A program made the translations under genes and the position numbers. From contig NZ_CP039249.1 in assembly GCF_004795835.1 (NCBI RefSeq), forward strand, positions 3,695,001 through 3,759,000: a DNA stretch of 64,000 nt, given 5' to 3'. Under the pieces are notes generated by a model. It worked only from the letters and a program-made list of their open reading frames with translations, was not told where the DNA came from and ran no database searches. This DNA comes from Sphingomonas sp. PAMC26645. Its GTDB lineage: Bacteria > Pseudomonadota > Alphaproteobacteria > Sphingomonadales > Sphingomonadaceae. Positions 33,795-46,198 of this stretch are shown piece by piece; positions within the stretch are counted from its first letter, which is position 1, and each line of letters starts with the position of its first letter.

Positions 33795-35378
33795 ATGAAT
33801 TCTCACGGAACACTGCTCGAGCCCGGTCGCAACTGCTGGCGGATCGAACCCGCCAAGCAGGCCACCGTCATCGTCGACGCCGACGATTATTTCAAAGCCG
33901 CCCGCGCGGTGATGATGAAGGCCAGGAAGCAGATCCTGCTCGTCGGCTGGGATTTCGACGCGCGCATCCGCTTCGGTGGCGGTGACAGCGGCGGCGACGA
34001 CGACGATGGCGGTCCCGAGCGCGTCGGTGAATTCGTCACCTGGCTCGCGCGCCGCACGCCGGGGCTCAACATCCATATCCTCCGCTGGGATACCGGCGCG
34101 ATCAAGACGCTGTTCCACGGCCAGACGCTGTTGCGCATCGCCAAGTGGATCCGCGACCCACAGGTCCATCTGCGTCTCGACGGCCATCATCCCCCCGCCG
34201 GATCGCATCACCAGAAAGTGGTCGTGATCGACGACGACGTCGCGTTCTGCGGCGGGATCGACATGACCGTCGACCGCTGGGATACGCGTGCGCACGCCGA
34301 CGACGAACCGCGCCGGATCGAGCCCGACGGCTCGCCCTACGGTCCGTGGCACGACGCGACCACGATCCTGCAAGGCCCCGTCGCGCGCGCACTCGGCGAC
34401 ATGTGCCGTGGCCGCTGGGAAGTGTCCGGCGGTGGCGCGCTGGAGCCGGTGACCGACGGCGCCGACTGCTGGCCCGATCATGTGAAGGCCGACTTCACCG
34501 ACGTCGAAGTCGGCATCGCGCTCACGATCCCAGAAATGGCCGAACAGGAGCCCCGCCACGACATCGAGGCGCTGTACGTCGACCTGATCGCGCGGACGAA
34601 GCGGTTCTTCTACGCCGAGAGCCAGTATTTCGCGTCGCGCAAGGTGGCCGAGGCGATCGGCAAGCGGTTGCGCGAACCCGATGGTCCCGAATTCGTCATC
34701 GTCCACCCGACCACGGCGGAGGGCTGGCTCGAACCGATCGCGATGGATTCGGCACGCGCCAGGCTGGTCGAGGCGCTGCACGAACAGGATCCGCACAAAA
34801 GGCTACGTCTTTACCATCCGTTCACCGCGGGTGGGCAGCCGATCTACGTCCACGCCAAGGTGACGGTGGTCGACGACGAGGTGCTCCGCGTCGGCTCGTC
34901 CAACTTCAACAACCGTTCGCTGCGGCTCGACAGCGAATGCGACGTCGTCATCGATGCCGCGCGCGACCGCAACGCCGGTGAGCGCGACACGATCGCGAGC
35001 ATCCGCAACGGCCTGCTCGCCGAACATCTCGACACCGACGTCGCGACGATCGAGACGTCGATCGCGGAAACGGGCTCGCTGATCGAAACGATCGAACGGT
35101 TGCGCGGCGATGGCCGCTCGCTCCGCCCGTACGAGGTCCCCGAACTCGACTCCGTCCGCGAGTGGCTGGCCGACAACAAGATCCTCGATCCCGAGGGTCC
35201 GGGCGAGATGTTTGAGGGACTGTCCGGCCGCAAGCCGCTGCTCAAGAACCTGCGTCCGCACCTCCATCGCGCCGACGGCAGCATCTCGCCGGTCATGGCG
35301 GCGGTCGCGGTCGGCGGCACCGCAGCCGGCCTCGCGCTGGTCGGGACGATGCTATGGGGTCTTCGCACCAAAAAATGA
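33795..35378 (+). CDS. Phospholipase D / cardiolipin synthase family protein with C-terminal membrane anchor (paralogue 1)
   Basis: A 527-residue protein with two HxKxxxxD motifs: His139-Lys141 (SHHQKVVVIDDD) and His353-Lys355 (VHAKVTVVDDE), each followed by a GS or GG loop (FCGGID; RVGSSNFNNRS). The two halves form one active site in this family. Residues about 500-523 (AAVAVGGTAAGLALVGTMLW) make one C-terminal membrane helix, so the enzyme is held at the membrane. It could be a phospholipase D or a cardiolipin synthase; the N-terminal extra part (DPH-type insert rich in Asp and Gly at 62-75) is unlike standard Cls. A close paralogue lies at 57833. Confidence 0.9.
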   Translation: MNSHGTLLEPGRNCWRIEPAKQATVIVDADDYFKAARAVMMKARKQILLVGWDFDARIRFGGGDSGGDDDDGGPERVGEFVTWLARRTPGLNIHILRWDTGAIKTLFHGQTLLRIAKWIRDPQVHLRLDGHHPPAGSHHQKVVVIDDDVAFCGGIDMTVDRWDTRAHADDEPRRIEPDGSPYGPWHDATTILQGPVARALGDMCRGRWEVSGGGALEPVTDGADCWPDHVKADFTDVEVGIALTIPEMAEQEPRHDIEALYVDLIARTKRFFYAESQYFASRKVAEAIGKRLREPDGPEFVIVHPTTAEGWLEPIAMDSARARLVEALHEQDPHKRLRLYHPFTAGGQPIYVHAKVTVVDDEVLRVGSSNFNNRSLRLDSECDVVIDAARDRNAGERDTIASIRNGLLAEHLDTDVATIETSIAETGSLIETIERLRGDGRSLRPYEVPELDSVREWLADNKILDPEGPGEMFEGLSGRKPLLKNLRPHLHRADGSISPVMAAVAVGGTAAGLALVGTMLWGLRTKK

Positions 35379-35410
35379 TGCTGGAATCTTCCCCCCCCGA
35401 GGGGGAGGAC

Positions 35411-36013
35411 TCACGCTCGAAGCTCATCCTCGAACGCGCGCACGATCCGCCGGTCGGGGATCAGCCACAGCGCAACCACCGCCACGTACAACGCGATCGC
35501 GAACCAGCGACTGACGAACGCGAGCGGTACGCCAGCGAAATAGAGCGCGATGCTGCCCCACCCCTTCCAGTCCGAACCGATCGCGCGCGCGACTGCCGAC
35601 TCCTTGCCGTTGCAGGCGATGATCGCGCGTTCGGTCAGCGAATAGCCGATCGCCGCGAGCCCCAGGACGATGCCGTAAGCTGCCGTCGCCCCCGCCGCGA
35701 ACGCGCTCTCGTCCAGCCAGCGGATCACGAACGGCACCAGGCTCAGCCAGAACAGCAGGAACAGGTTCGCCCACATCACGCGCCCGTCGACGCGCTCGAC
35801 CGCGGAAAACATGTGGTGGTGATTGTTCCAGAACAGCCCGACGTTCACGAAGCTCAACACATACGCCAGCAGCACCGGCGCGCTGCCGATCAACGCGTGC
35901 AGGTCGCCCGTTTCCGGCACCTTCAGTTCCAGCACCATGATCGTGATGATGATCGCGACCACGCCGTCGGTGAAGGCCTCGACTCTTCCGGGGCCCAATC
36001 GCTGACCGCTCAT
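35411..36013 (-). CDS. TMEM175-like potassium channel family protein (DUF1211)
   Basis: A 200-residue membrane protein. The first helix holds the family signature RVEAFTDGVVAIIITIMVLE, with Phe-x-Asp-Gly, which in bacterial TMEM175 proteins lines the potassium pathway. Five further hydrophobic segments follow, giving six in all, as in single-repeat bacterial members that act as tetramers. The loop GLFWNNHHHMFSAVERV is also typical. GGGAGG lies very near the ATG. The gene is convergent with the phospholipase D gene. Confidence 0.88.
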   Translation of the reverse strand: MSGQRLGPGRVEAFTDGVVAIIITIMVLELKVPETGDLHALIGSAPVLLAYVLSFVNVGLFWNNHHHMFSAVERVDGRVMWANLFLLFWLSLVPFVIRWLDESAFAAGATAAYGIVLGLAAIGYSLTERAIIACNGKESAVARAIGSDWKGWGSIALYFAGVPLAFVSRWFAIALYVAVVALWLIPDRRIVRAFEDELRA

Positions 36014-36074
36014 GCCTCCCAACCTGCGGACTTCACCCTCGAACGATGCACGAGCCCGCGTCCGATCCCGAGCA

Positions 36075-37421
36075 TCACATGTCGCCCTGTGGTTGCGAAC
36101 GCTGCTGCCGCCAGAGCATCCATGCCACGCCGGCCAGCAACGCCGTCGCGGCCAACAGCACCCCCCACAGGATGATCGAGCGCGTCGGTGCGCCTGCATC
36201 GGCGAGAGCAGCCAGCTTTAGCGCTGCGTTCGGCACTCCGATGATACGCGCCTCCCCTGACGGGCCCTGTCCGTCCCTGATTTCGGCGGGCGACAGGAGC
36301 ACGTCCTTCGCCGCAACACGCCCGGCCGCCAGCGTGAATGGCGCGGTGCCGCTGGCGAGGAAGATCACGCCGCGGTCCGCAAAGCCGATCCGCAAACGCG
36401 GCGCGACGGTGAACCCCGCGCTGCGGGCATCTGCCTCGATCCGGATCGCATGCGGCGCGTCGCCGGACAGCGTGATGTCGCGCCCGCCATCGCTGCGCGC
36501 GACGCCTTGCCCGAGCACAGCCCAGGGCTGCTCGCGGTCGTCCCGCCCCAATATCCGAACCGGTACGACGCCATCACCCTCGACCGGTATCACCCGCAAG
36601 CTCGCCATCGGTGTCGCGAACGGCACGGCGAAATCGACAACGCGCGCATTCCCGGACGCCGGCGGAGGCGCCTGAGCCTCGACCGTTTCCGACGCCGCCG
36701 CACCGTCGGGCCGCACGTCAAGCACGGCAGCACGGATCGCGACCGGCGCCAGCAACCGCGACCCCGCGCTCCACGTGATCCGCAGATACTCCCGCGCCAC
36801 GGTGGCACCATCCAACGCGACGATCGACGACCGCAGCGCGTCGCCCGCGCGCCGATACACCGTCGCCTCGCCCAGCCGTCGCCACTCGCGCAGGTCGCCA
36901 CTGGCCTCGATCGTCAACGTGACCGGCTGACCCACCGGCAAGTCCGCAGCAACTGCAACCCGCGCGACCGCGCCCGACACCCGCCGCGCATCGAGCAGAA
37001 CGCCCAGCAGCACGGGCGCGCCGCCAGCCGCAACCGGCTCGCCGCGTACTTCGGCAACCTGCGCCGCACCGCGCCCGTCGAGCATCAACGACACGCCCGA
37101 CACCTTCAGCGCATCGGGCGCCCCCAGGATCGGCATCGGATCGAGCGACACATGGCCGACCACCGCGGACGCACCCGCGCGCGCGATCGGCATCGCCCGA
37201 CCCTTCGCATCGAACACGCGCACGTCATGCCCGTCGCGAGTCTGCAATCCTGCCAGCACCGCGGCCGGCAACGCCAGCCGCTGGACTTTCGCACCCGCCT
37301 CCACCGACAGCGGCAGGCGAAGCGCGTAGCCTTCCGGCTCGCCATCCGATCCCGCCGGCGCCGCGGCAACCAACAATCCGACGCCGACCAGCGCGCCCAA
37401 CCGCCACCGGACCACGCTCAT
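36075..37421 (-). CDS. DUF3999 family exported membrane protein
   Basis: A 448-residue protein with a signal peptide (ALVGVGLLVAAAPAGS), a long beta-rich periplasmic part and one C-terminal helix at about 415-437 (SIILWGVLLAATALLAGVAW). Two repeated beta domains are likely, each with stretches like WRRLGEATVYRR. The ATG overlaps the DUF2339 stop as ATGA. The pair DUF2339-DUF3999 recurs together in many Gram-negative genomes, and its function is not known. The periplasmic part could bind a sugar or other ligand for the membrane partner. Confidence 0.82.
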   Translation of the reverse strand: MSVVRWRLGALVGVGLLVAAAPAGSDGEPEGYALRLPLSVEAGAKVQRLALPAAVLAGLQTRDGHDVRVFDAKGRAMPIARAGASAVVGHVSLDPMPILGAPDALKVSGVSLMLDGRGAAQVAEVRGEPVAAGGAPVLLGVLLDARRVSGAVARVAVAADLPVGQPVTLTIEASGDLREWRRLGEATVYRRAGDALRSSIVALDGATVAREYLRITWSAGSRLLAPVAIRAAVLDVRPDGAAASETVEAQAPPPASGNARVVDFAVPFATPMASLRVIPVEGDGVVPVRILGRDDREQPWAVLGQGVARSDGGRDITLSGDAPHAIRIEADARSAGFTVAPRLRIGFADRGVIFLASGTAPFTLAAGRVAAKDVLLSPAEIRDGQGPSGEARIIGVPNAALKLAALADAGAPTRSIILWGVLLAATALLAGVAWMLWRQQRSQPQGDM

Positions 37422-40342
37422 GCCACCGCCCCGCGTTTCGTATCGTCCGACGCTACCTTGGGTGGCAGCGGCGCCAGATACCCGACCAGCAGCATCAGCA
37501 TCCCGACCGCGATGAAGGCGATGATCCGCGCGCCGCCACCGGTCGCGTACAGGTCGACCACCAGCAGCTTGACGACGGTCGCCCCCAACAGGCTCGCCCC
37601 CGCCAGCCACAGGCTGCGCGTCGCTCGCCGATGCGCGACGACCATCAGCGTCAGCGCGATCACCGTCCACAGGATCGCGATCCCGGTCTCCACCAGCGCA
37701 TTGCCGAGCAGCGTATCCGCCTCCCATGCGACACCCGCCAGATGATGCGCCGTCCGCAACCATGCGCCGTTCGCCGCAACGAAACCAAGCGCGGCGATTG
37801 GCAGCCAGATGCGCTTGCTCGCCAACAGCGCGGCGCCCACCGGCACCACATCTGCGGCCAGCACCGCCCGCCGCCACAGCAACAGCACGCCCGCCGCCAG
37901 CGCGACCATCACGTCGACCGGGTTGAGCACCGGCACGAACGGCAACGGCGCGGTATCGCCCGACGAAAACAGCGCGATCGCGACTGCGCTACTGAAGATA
38001 CCCAGCGCGATCGGCACCGCCGCCGTCCACGCATAGTCCACCGCATGCCGGTCGAGCGGCCACCGCGTTCCCGCCCGGTCGCCGCGCAACGCCGGCCCCG
38101 CCCACAGCGTAAGACCGGCAAGCACCGCCACCGCACCGGCCAGGAACGTCACCTCGTTCCACGCCGTCGCCCACAGTGCCGCGCGGTCGATCCCGAACCA
38201 CAGCATGTCGGCCAGCAGGACCACCGCCAGCCAAACGCCCGCGACATGGCTTGCCGACGCCACCGCCCGCGTGCCCGGTGTCTTGACGTCGTCACGGTCG
38301 CTGCGGAACAGCATCCAGCCATGCGCCGCGAGTGCGACGATCCACAGGAAACAGCCGGGCGACGACAGCACGGTGCCGCCCCGATCGGCCTGCCCGACGA
38401 AGCCGATCCACAACGCGCCCACACTCACGCGTGCCGGCCACGCCGCGACCGGCCAGTCGCGCCGCCGCGCGATCGTCTGGAACGCTGCCGCGCTGACCAG
38501 ATACGCCAGCATCGCCAACAGGATCTGCACGTTCGTCGAGAACACCGGCACCGGCGACAGCGATTGCTCGACCGCCGGATAAAGCCGCGTCGCCTCCATC
38601 AGCCAGCCGATCCACCACGCCGCAAACCCGGTGAGGAACGCCGGCGTCGCGATCACCGCCTCGCCCCGCGCATAAGCCCGCGCAAGCCGCGTCTCCCCAG
38701 GCGCGATCGTCTCCCGCGCGAACCATGCCGTCGCGAACCAGCCAAGCGCCACCAGGATCGCACCGACGAACGCCGGATTGGCGAACGGCAGCGCCGCGAT
38801 GTTGTCGTTCAGCGTGCCGAGATACAGTAAGGTCGCGACGACCTGCAGCGCCAGCCCGAACAGCCGCGGCATCCAGCGTGCCTGCCGGATCCCGACCCAG
38901 AACGCGCCCGCGCCTTCCAGCGCCCACGCCGCCGAGGTCCAGCGCGCGCCCAGTGCAAGCGGGATCGCCATCGTGACGAAGCCGATGCCGATCGCCAGCA
39001 TCGCCTCATTCATCACGCGCAGCCCCTCTCGCTGGCGGCGCCGTGCCGCCAGCGAGACACCCAGATACAATGCCGCAAAGCCCAGTGCCGCGAACGCGCT
39101 GCCGAACGGCCGATCGCCGATCAGCGCGACCTCGAGCCCGAACCCCGCCAGCGCCGGCCCGAACAACAGAGTCGTATCGACCGCATTGCCGAACTTGCCC
39201 GGCGTCGCCCGCGTGTAAAGCACGGCGGTCACGACGTAGATCAGCACCGAGACGATCAGGAATATCTGCGCGATCAGGAAATGCTCGGGCCGATATGCGG
39301 TCGCGCCCCACAGGCTCGCAATCCCGAACGTCGCGAAGAACCCGACCAGGTTCAGCACGCGCCATGTCCGCGCCCGCGCGATGAACAGGATCGCAAGGTT
39401 CAGGATCGTGCCGTACCCGAACAGGCCCAGCACGTTGCCGCCCTCCCCGCCCAGCAGCAACGGCACCGCGAACCCGCCTGCGAACGCCGTCACCGCCAGC
39501 GCCTGCGAACGCTGCAACAGCGCCAGCGCACAGCCGAGCGCGCAGACCGCGATCATCAGCATGAACGCCGCGGACAGCGGTACAAGGTCGTAGAAGCGCG
39601 CCGCCCCGAACAGCGTCAGATAGATGATCGCGACGCCGCCGCCCTGCAACGCCAGCGCGAAATCCGGACGCTTGGTTCGCGTCCGAAAGCCGATGCCGAG
39701 CAGCGCGATGCCGAACAGGCCGACCACCGCGAGACGGAACTCGATCGGGAACAGCCCCGCCGCCGCCGCATAGCTGGCAAGGAACGACAACCCGACGAAC
39801 AGGATGACGAGCCCGAGCCGAACGATCGTGTTGCCGCCGAACAGCCAGCCGCGCGCGGCCGCAACGCCGCTCGCCAACCAGCCCGGCTCACGCGGTTCGG
39901 CGGGCGCAGTCACAGACGCAGCCGCACGATCACCCGAAGGCGGTGAGCGCCAGCGCTTGTCCGCTGCCGCTAGGCCGTCCGTCGCGGTATCGAAATCGGT
40001 CGGTGCTTCACGTTGCGATACGACCTCCGGCGCAACCGTCGCGATCGGCGGCTCGGCGACCAACGGCTCGATCGATCGCGGCGCGGTGCGAACTTCGAGC
40101 GCATCGGCGACACCATCCGTGCCATGATGCGGCGCGTCCATCAGTTCGTTGACGTGCGCCCGCAACAAGGCGACCTCCGCGCTCAGAACCGCCGTCTCGC
40201 GAACGATCTCGATCCGCATCGCCCGCCGCAACGCCCAGCCGATGCACAAGCCAACCGCCCCGCCCAAGAATAAAGCGGTTTCTGAAAAGCTTCCGAGCAC
40301 CCAGCCGAGCAAAGCGCCGACTATCGCCATCCAGATTAGCAT
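37418..40342 (-). CDS. DUF2339 family polytopic membrane protein
   Basis: A 974-residue protein with more than 20 hydrophobic helices. The N-terminus (IWMAIVGALLGWVLGSF) is a membrane segment; a soluble stretch of about 100 residues rich in charged residues and Pro follows, then ARGWLFGGNTIVRLGLVILF starts the main membrane body. LQGGGVAIIYLTLFGAARFY is a family signature. The function of DUF2339 is unknown; its many helices and the periplasmic partner encoded next to it suggest transport or envelope glycan modification. It is divergent from the glycan cluster. Confidence 0.88.
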   Translation of the reverse strand: MLIWMAIVGALLGWVLGSFSETALFLGGAVGLCIGWALRRAMRIEIVRETAVLSAEVALLRAHVNELMDAPHHGTDGVADALEVRTAPRSIEPLVAEPPIATVAPEVVSQREAPTDFDTATDGLAAADKRWRSPPSGDRAAASVTAPAEPREPGWLASGVAAARGWLFGGNTIVRLGLVILFVGLSFLASYAAAAGLFPIEFRLAVVGLFGIALLGIGFRTRTKRPDFALALQGGGVAIIYLTLFGAARFYDLVPLSAAFMLMIAVCALGCALALLQRSQALAVTAFAGGFAVPLLLGGEGGNVLGLFGYGTILNLAILFIARARTWRVLNLVGFFATFGIASLWGATAYRPEHFLIAQIFLIVSVLIYVVTAVLYTRATPGKFGNAVDTTLLFGPALAGFGLEVALIGDRPFGSAFAALGFAALYLGVSLAARRRQREGLRVMNEAMLAIGIGFVTMAIPLALGARWTSAAWALEGAGAFWVGIRQARWMPRLFGLALQVVATLLYLGTLNDNIAALPFANPAFVGAILVALGWFATAWFARETIAPGETRLARAYARGEAVIATPAFLTGFAAWWIGWLMEATRLYPAVEQSLSPVPVFSTNVQILLAMLAYLVSAAAFQTIARRRDWPVAAWPARVSVGALWIGFVGQADRGGTVLSSPGCFLWIVALAAHGWMLFRSDRDDVKTPGTRAVASASHVAGVWLAVVLLADMLWFGIDRAALWATAWNEVTFLAGAVAVLAGLTLWAGPALRGDRAGTRWPLDRHAVDYAWTAAVPIALGIFSSAVAIALFSSGDTAPLPFVPVLNPVDVMVALAAGVLLLWRRAVLAADVVPVGAALLASKRIWLPIAALGFVAANGAWLRTAHHLAGVAWEADTLLGNALVETGIAILWTVIALTLMVVAHRRATRSLWLAGASLLGATVVKLLVVDLYATGGGARIIAFIAVGMLMLLVGYLAPLPPKVASDDTKRGAVA

Positions 40343-40542
40343 CGTCCGCGCTGCCCCCGCCTAGTCATCGCCCCGCTACTCATGGACGTCTTTGCACTAA
40401 CATGGCGCAAGCCCCGCCGCCGGTCGAGCGTGATTGCGAATACGCGCGACGACTAAATTTAAGCTGCATGATCCCGTTTCTCGATTTCGCCCGTTAAGTG
40501 CCTGCCCTGCAACGAAAGGGTGCAAGACCAGGGGAGATACCG

Positions 40543-40572
40543 ATGCAGGGGATGCGTGCATGGTGGCGTTGA
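40543..40572 (+). CDS. Possible 9-codon leader peptide overlapping the first glycosyltransferase start
   Basis: ATG at 40543 follows a near-ideal AGGGGAG by 6 bases and encodes MQGMRAWWR before TGA at 40572. The glycosyltransferase ATG at 40560 lies inside this short frame, in another phase. If translated, ribosomes finishing the leader would pass or restart at the gene start. The tandem Trp is suggestive of attenuation-style control but no stem-loop pair is obvious. Equally, the AGGGGAG could be a chance match. Confidence 0.3.
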   Translation: MQGMRAWWR

Positions 40573-41750
40573 GCGAACGACGATCGGTCGTCGTCATCAG
40601 CGACTGGGTCGACGGCTGGCCTCCCGCGGATCCCTCCGCCGCAACGCCTCCTCGCGATGGATCGGCATGGCGCGCGCTCGATTCCGCGAGCCGACCCTGG
40701 ACGGGTGCCGCCGACCACCGCGAGCCCGTCGCCGGCGGGTATCTCGAACGCCTTCCGCTCGCACTCGTCGCGGCCGGAATCGTCGAGCAGGCCGAGATCT
40801 GGCATCACTGGCGCGGCGAAGGCGACCCGCCATTCCGCCGCGACAGCCCGGTGCTCGCGCGCCGCGCCTTCCGCCTCGACCACGACCACGCACCGTTCGC
40901 CTCCACCGAGATGATCGACTTCGTGCGGGCATTCGGCGCACCGGACATCCTGGTCGTGCTGGGTCTCGGCGTCGCGCCCGAACTCCTCGCGCTCTGTGCG
41001 AACAGCATCATCCTCTACAATTCGATCGACGCGCCCTCGTTGCGCGTGCCGCCCGAAGTCAGCGAACATTTCGATCTCGTCATCACCGGCGCGCAGTGGC
41101 AGTCGGACGAGGTCGAGGCGCGCCACCCCGGCATGCGCACCGCGATCCTGCCGGTCGGTCCCGAATTCGCCGCGATCGACCAGTTCCGCCCGCTCGGCAC
41201 GCCCAAGGACTTCGACCTGATCTACGTCGCCGCCGCGCAACCGTATAAGCGCCACGACATCCTGTTCGACGCGCTCGCGCGACTCCCGCGCAACATCCGC
41301 GCGCTCTGCGTATTCGGATACGGCGAGGATGCCGACGCACTCCGCCAACGCGCGCGCGATCAGAACCTCTCGATCGAGTTTGTCGGGCCACCGGGCGTAC
41401 CGATCGACGAGGTCAACCGCCTGATGAACCGCGCGAAGTTCGGCGTCGTCTGCGGCATCGACGACGGCGCGCCGGCGATCCTCACCGAATACATGCTCGC
41501 CGGCCTGCCGGTGCTCGCCAACGCGGGATTACGCTGCGGATTGCAGTTCATCCTGCCCGAGACCGGCATGACTGCTTCGACGACCGGGTTTGCCGATGCG
41601 ATCCTTACAATGCGCGAAACCTACGCCGAATTTCGGCCCCGCGACGCCGTATTGGAGCGTTGGACTTGGCAGCATAGCGTTGTGCGTTTGGGTGCGATTA
41701 TCCAGCAAATACATGATGCAAAGCAATTACATTTGCATAGTCAGGTCTGA
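40560..41750 (+). CDS. Glycosyltransferase family 4-like protein
   Basis: A 396-residue protein. The C-terminal half has GT4-type features: LIYVAAAQPYKRHDILFDAL, then FGYGEDADALRQRA and a donor-binding loop GIDDGAPAILTEYMLAGLPV, in which the Glu is the usual E-x7-E-type acid. The N-terminal half is less typical and includes SIILYNSIDAPSLRVPPEV, as in transferases that bind a long-chain acceptor. The ATG has AGGGG 8 bases upstream. It is the first gene of the glycan cluster; the next gene starts 3 bases after its stop. Donor and acceptor are unknown. Confidence 0.82.
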   Translation: MVALSERRSVVVISDWVDGWPPADPSAATPPRDGSAWRALDSASRPWTGAADHREPVAGGYLERLPLALVAAGIVEQAEIWHHWRGEGDPPFRRDSPVLARRAFRLDHDHAPFASTEMIDFVRAFGAPDILVVLGLGVAPELLALCANSIILYNSIDAPSLRVPPEVSEHFDLVITGAQWQSDEVEARHPGMRTAILPVGPEFAAIDQFRPLGTPKDFDLIYVAAAQPYKRHDILFDALARLPRNIRALCVFGYGEDADALRQRARDQNLSIEFVGPPGVPIDEVNRLMNRAKFGVVCGIDDGAPAILTEYMLAGLPVLANAGLRCGLQFILPETGMTASTTGFADAILTMRETYAEFRPRDAVLERWTWQHSVVRLGAIIQQIHDAKQLHLHSQV

Positions 41751-41753
41751 GGC

Positions 41754-44125
<2,372 letters not shown>

Positions 44126-44129
<4 letters not shown>

Positions 44130-46198
44130 CGCGCATCTGCCTGCTGACCGACAGCCTCGCCCCGTCCGGCGTCGGCGCGCACATGATGACGCTCGCCGAA
44201 GGACTGGGCGGAGACGAGATCGTCGTCGCCGCGCGTCCCGGCACCGGTCTGCTCGAACACGCCGCCGCCAAGGGCTATGCGGTTAAAGCGCTCGACGACG
44301 ATGCGGGCCTCGCGCGCTGGCTAGACCGCGCCGCGCCCGACATCGTCCACGTCCACGCCGGCATAGGCTGGGAAGGCCACGCCGCCGTCCGAGCCGCGCA
44401 CAAGGCTGGCGTACCCGTGATCCGAACCGAGCACCTTCCCTACCTCCTGACCGACCCCGCCCAGCGCGACGAGCACCGCGACACCTCGGCCGCGCTCGCA
44501 CGCCTGATCTGCGTCTCGGACGCAGTCGGCGACAGCCACCGCGCAGTAGGTATCGATCCGGCCCTCGTCGCAACGATCCACAATGGAGTCGGCGCCCACA
44601 AACCCTCGCGATCACGCGACGCCCTCCGCAGTGAATGGGGCGTCGGCGATGCCCCCGTCCTGCTAATGGTCGCGCGCTTTGCGGAGCAAAAGGGCCACGC
44701 GCTCCTGCTCGACGCGCTGCCCGCGATCCGCGCCGCGCATCCGGACGTGATCGTACTACTCGCCGGCGAAGGCCCCCTCCTGACGCAGACGGCACGCGCC
44801 GTTGCCGCCAAGGGACTGGCCGGCACAGTCCGCATGCTCGGCACCCGCAGCGACGTCGCCGACCTGATGACGCTCGCCGACCTGCTCGTCATGCCCTCCG
44901 CGTTCGAAGGCCTGCCGCTGGTCGCGCTCGAAGCGATGGCCGCCGGGCTCCCCGTCGTCGCCACCGTCGCCCCCGGCAATGCCGAAGCAATCGAGGACGG
45001 CGTCACCGGTCGCCTGACCGCCGCTGACCCGGCTAGTTTCGTCGATGCGATCGTCACGCTGCTCGCTGACCGCGACAGCCTGAAAACGATGGCCAGCGCC
45101 GCGATCGAGCGCCAGCAGGACCTATTCTCGGCCGATCGCATGATCGCCGACACGCGCGCGGTCTACGCCGCCGTGCACGACCAGACAGACACCAAACATA
45201 AGGGAGACGGCGTGGAGCGGACGCGGATCGGGTTCATCGGCGCAGGCGGCATCGCCAACCGCCATTTCGGCGTGCTGGAGCAATTCGACGACGTCGCGAT
45301 CGTCGCGGTCGCCGACGTCGAAATGGCCCGCGCGACCGAGGCGGCTGCCCGCTTCGGCGCGCGCGCATTTGACGATGCCGCGGCGATGCTGGCCGCGGTC
45401 GACCTCGACGCGCTCTACATCTGCGTGCCCCCCTTCGCGCACGGCGAACCCGAACGCCTCGCGATCGAGCACAAGCTGCCGTTCTTCGTCGAAAAGCCCG
45501 TCGCGCTAGACCTCGGCACCGCGGAGGACGTCGCCGCCGCAGTCGACCGGCTCGGCCTCGTCACCGCGGTAGGCTATCACTGGCGCTACCTCGACACCGT
45601 CGACGAGGTGAAGGCGCTGCTCTCCGCCACCCCCGCCCGCCTCCTCTCCGGTTATTGGCTCGATTCCACGCCGCCACCGCGCTGGTGGTGGAAGAAGGAC
45701 GCATCCGGCGGGCAGATGCTCGAACAGACGACGCACTTGGTCGATCTCGCGCGCTACCTCGTCGGCGACGTCGTCCGCGTCTACGGCCAGTCGGGCCATA
45801 TCGACCGCGCCGCTTTCCCCGGCCTCGACGTCGCCACCGCCAGCACCGCGATGCTCACCTTCGCCAGCGGCGCGATCGCCAATTTCGCGTCGACCTGCCT
45901 GCTCAACTGGAACCACCGCGTCGGCCTGCACCTGTTCGGCGAAGGCCTCGCGATCGAACTCACCGACCGCGACGTGATGATCGACATCGGCCGCGGTCGC
46001 CCGGTCCGCGGCACCGGCAGCGATCCGGTCGTGCTCGAGGATCGCGACTTCATCGACGCGGTTCGCGGGGGCGAGAACCGCATCCGCTGCCCCTACCCTG
46101 CCGCGCTCGAAACGCTTCGCTTGGCGCTGGCGATCGAACGCTCCGCCGTCGAAGGTCGCGCGATCGACGTCCGCGAGCGCGAGGTGGCGCATGTCTGA
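44126..46198 (+). CDS. Fusion of GT4-type glycosyltransferase and Gfo/Idh/MocA oxidoreductase
   Basis: A 690-residue protein whose ATG overlaps the previous stop. Residues 1-350 are a GT4-type transferase: LAPSGVGAHMMTLAEGLG, DIVHVHAGIGWEG, LLMVARFAEQKGHALLLDA, and the donor loop PSAFEGLPLVALEAMAAGLP. Residues about 364-690 are a Gfo/Idh/MocA protein: Rossmann motif RIGFIGAGGIANRHFG, the EKP motif in FFVEKPVALD, and GGQMLEQTTHLVDLARYLVG with the active-site His. At the junction a strong ribosome site precedes an in-frame GTG at 45212, so the second domain might also be made alone. A nucleotide-sugar or sugar substrate is likely. Confidence 0.88.
45200..45214 (+). promoter_or_regulatory. Internal ribosome-binding site and GTG start inside the GT-oxidoreductase fusion
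   Basis: AAGGGAG at 45200-45206 lies 5 bases before GTG at 45212, which is in frame with the long gene and begins the oxidoreductase domain as (M)ERTRIGFIGAGG. The position at the exact domain boundary and the clean spacing suggest that the second domain is also made by itself. Confidence 0.55.
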
